64,000 nucleotides of DNA, from positions 186,001-250,000 of the forward strand of contig NZ_JAASQR010000004.1 of assembly GCF_011762025.1 (NCBI RefSeq), given 5' to 3'. How positions within the stretch are numbered: the first letter of the stretch is position 1; every line of letters begins with the position of its first letter. Made by a program: the position numbers and the translations under genes. Below the pieces are notes generated by a model. The model worked only from the letters and a program-made list of their open reading frames with translations. It searched no databases and had not been told where the DNA came from. Positions 62,943 to 64,000 of the stretch are shown here, piece after piece. The stretch is from Sphingobium vermicomposti. Lineage in GTDB: Bacteria; Pseudomonadota; Alphaproteobacteria; Sphingomonadales; Sphingomonadaceae.

Positions 62943-63479
62943 ATGGGACGGGCGGAAGAGAATGTTGAAGGATCCAATGGTTTGGAGCAGCTTAGCCTGT
63001 TCATAACGCAGCGGGCCGATCTTTTACGCTATATCTCCATAATCGCTGCGGATGCCATGCTGGCGGAAGATATCGTTCAGGAAGCATGGGTTCGTTTCAA
63101 TGCTGCCGCTGCCACCCAGACCATCCATGAGCCTAGGCGTTTCTTGTTCCGGATTGCGCGTAATCTGGCTTTAGACGATCGCCGACGCCGGGGGCTCGAG
63201 GAAAAACTGTTCACCGGCGACAACGAAAAGGCGCTATTCGTTGCCAGCGACGCGCCGAGTGTTGAGCGCAGCGTGGAAGCGGCTTCCGAACTGGTTCTCA
63301 TTCGGGCCGCGCTGGCAAAACTACCCGATCGGACCCGGCAGGCTTTCCTGTTGCATCGGGTCGAAGGGCTAACGCTAGTCGAAATCGGCGCGCGGCTCGG
63401 TGTATCAAAAAGCGTTGCTCACGAACTGGTCACGGATGCCGTGGAGCATTGCCGCGCCATATGCAGGCGGGGCACATGA
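62943..63479 (+). CDS. FecI-like ECF RNA polymerase sigma factor
   Basis: A 178-residue sigma-70 of the ECF/FecI type. Region 2 is present (LLRYISIIAADAMLAEDIVQEAWVRF, about 28-53, then FLFRIARNLALDDRRRR) as is region 4 (ALAKLPDRTRQAFLLHRVEGLTLVEIGARLGVSKSVAHELV). It directs transcription of a nearby TonB receptor gene on a signal from FecR. A fecR gene follows after about 90 bp. The cognate receptor gene should lie just beyond the right edge of this window. Confidence 0.92.
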   Translation: MGRAEENVEGSNGLEQLSLFITQRADLLRYISIIAADAMLAEDIVQEAWVRFNAAAATQTIHEPRRFLFRIARNLALDDRRRRGLEEKLFTGDNEKALFVASDAPSVERSVEAASELVLIRAALAKLPDRTRQAFLLHRVEGLTLVEIGARLGVSKSVAHELVTDAVEHCRAICRRGT

Positions 63480-63569
63480 CCCATGTTTTTTCGGACGCGG
63501 CCTCCGCTCATTCGTCATCTAGATAAGGAGAGAAGAATTCGCGTGATGCATGGGGAAAGCCGGAAGTTC

Positions 63570-64000
63570 CATGACGGATAGACAATGGGATCGCAGCGCC
63601 GTGGATCGGGAAGCGTCTGCGTGGCTGGTTCGTCTTGACAACGATCCAGACGATGGCACCTTGCATGCGCAATTACAGCAGTGGCTGGCGCGCAGTCCCG
63701 CTCACAGGGCGAGCTGGGAACGTACGCTTGATCTCTCTGCTCTGATCGAGGCCGCCTTGCCGTCTCATGGCCGCAGTTTGGCCAACGGTAAAACGGACGC
63801 GGATAATGTCGTCGCGTTCACGCCGCGGCGACACCTGCGCGAACGGGTACTGCGACATTGGCGCGGCGTCGGCGGCCTTGCGGCTGCTGTCTTCATCGGC
63901 CTGTTGGTATTCCCTCACGCTACCTTGCGCTTACGCGCCGACGCAATCGCCGGCACCGGCGAGGTCCAAACGGTGCACCTGAGCGATGGCAGTAAGGTCG
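63570..64000 (+). CDS. FecR-family anti-sigma factor, 5' part
   Basis: The frame from ATG 63570 (GGAAG upstream) stays open to the window end, 143 codons. The N-terminal cytoplasmic FecR part is visible (EASAWLVRLDNDPDDGTL, then QWLARSPAHRASWERTLDL), a membrane helix lies at about 100-118 (GGLAAAVFIGLLVFP), and the periplasmic FecR domain begins with GTGEVQTVHLSDGSKV. It would hold the FecI factor inactive or active according to the state of a TonB receptor. The start at 63549 is also in frame but lacks a ribosome-binding site. Confidence 0.88.

Noticed and set aside
1-64000. tRNA, rRNA or CRISPR array
   Set aside because: Scanning by eye found no tRNA T-loop context, rRNA segment or regularly spaced repeat; this is not a substitute for a dedicated search.

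Overview
The window looks like chromosome or large-plasmid DNA of a GC-rich alphaproteobacterium, most likely a sphingomonad (Sphingomonas/Sphingobium/Novosphingobium group). The reasons are three large TonB-dependent receptors placed beside catabolic genes, an abundance of BVMO/SDR/crotonase/IclR genes, a FecI-FecR pair, and repeated GGAAC-N17/18-GTT motifs of the EcfG general-stress type. Genus is inference; no rRNA or tRNA gene was seen.

Region 1 (1-5.7 kb): the end of an SGNH hydrolase, then a minus-strand set (GntR/FadR regulator, GNAT, 3-hydroxyisobutyrate-dehydrogenase-like protein, carboxymuconolactone-decarboxylase-like protein) divergent from a succinate-semialdehyde-type aldehyde dehydrogenase. 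Region 2 (5.7-13.7 kb): two TonB-dependent receptors around an LLM flavin monooxygenase and a PhyH-type dioxygenase. Region 3 (13.7-35.5 kb): a large catabolic cluster. It holds an MFS carrier, a tandem acyl-CoA dehydrogenase, two crotonases, two large type I Baeyer-Villiger monooxygenases, Zn-alcohol dehydrogenase, two ester/lactone-type hydrolases, an amidohydrolase, an AMP-forming acyl-CoA ligase, several SDRs and two IclR regulators. The set fits the route alcohol to ketone to ester/lactone to hydroxy acid to acyl-CoA to beta-oxidation; the substrate is not identifiable from sequence.

Region 4 (35.5-48.2 kb) is mosaic. It has a decayed IS1182-like transposase, a third TonB receptor, a P450 stump, and two related tyrosine-recombinase modules in direct orientation about 5.2 kb apart. 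These bracket a tightly overlapped operon (panB, truncated thioesterase, frameshifted membrane protein, hydrolase, azlC, azlD) with a divergent Lrp/AsnC regulator.

Region 5 (48.2-62.7 kb) is a respiratory and stress block. It holds a caa3-type oxidase with fused subunits I+III and II+cytochrome c, extra cytochromes c, CtaG, cytochrome b561, a membrane PQQ-glucose-type dehydrogenase, a nadE 3' remnant, an SRPBCC/ADH/SDR operon, SIMPL and DUF1206 proteins, and tiny hydrophilic proteins. Two palindromes GGAACC-N15-GGTTCC sit exactly in its two divergent intergenic regions and read as EcfG-type promoters in both directions. Three further EcfG-like motifs precede other genes of the block. The window ends in a FecI sigma factor and a truncated fecR.
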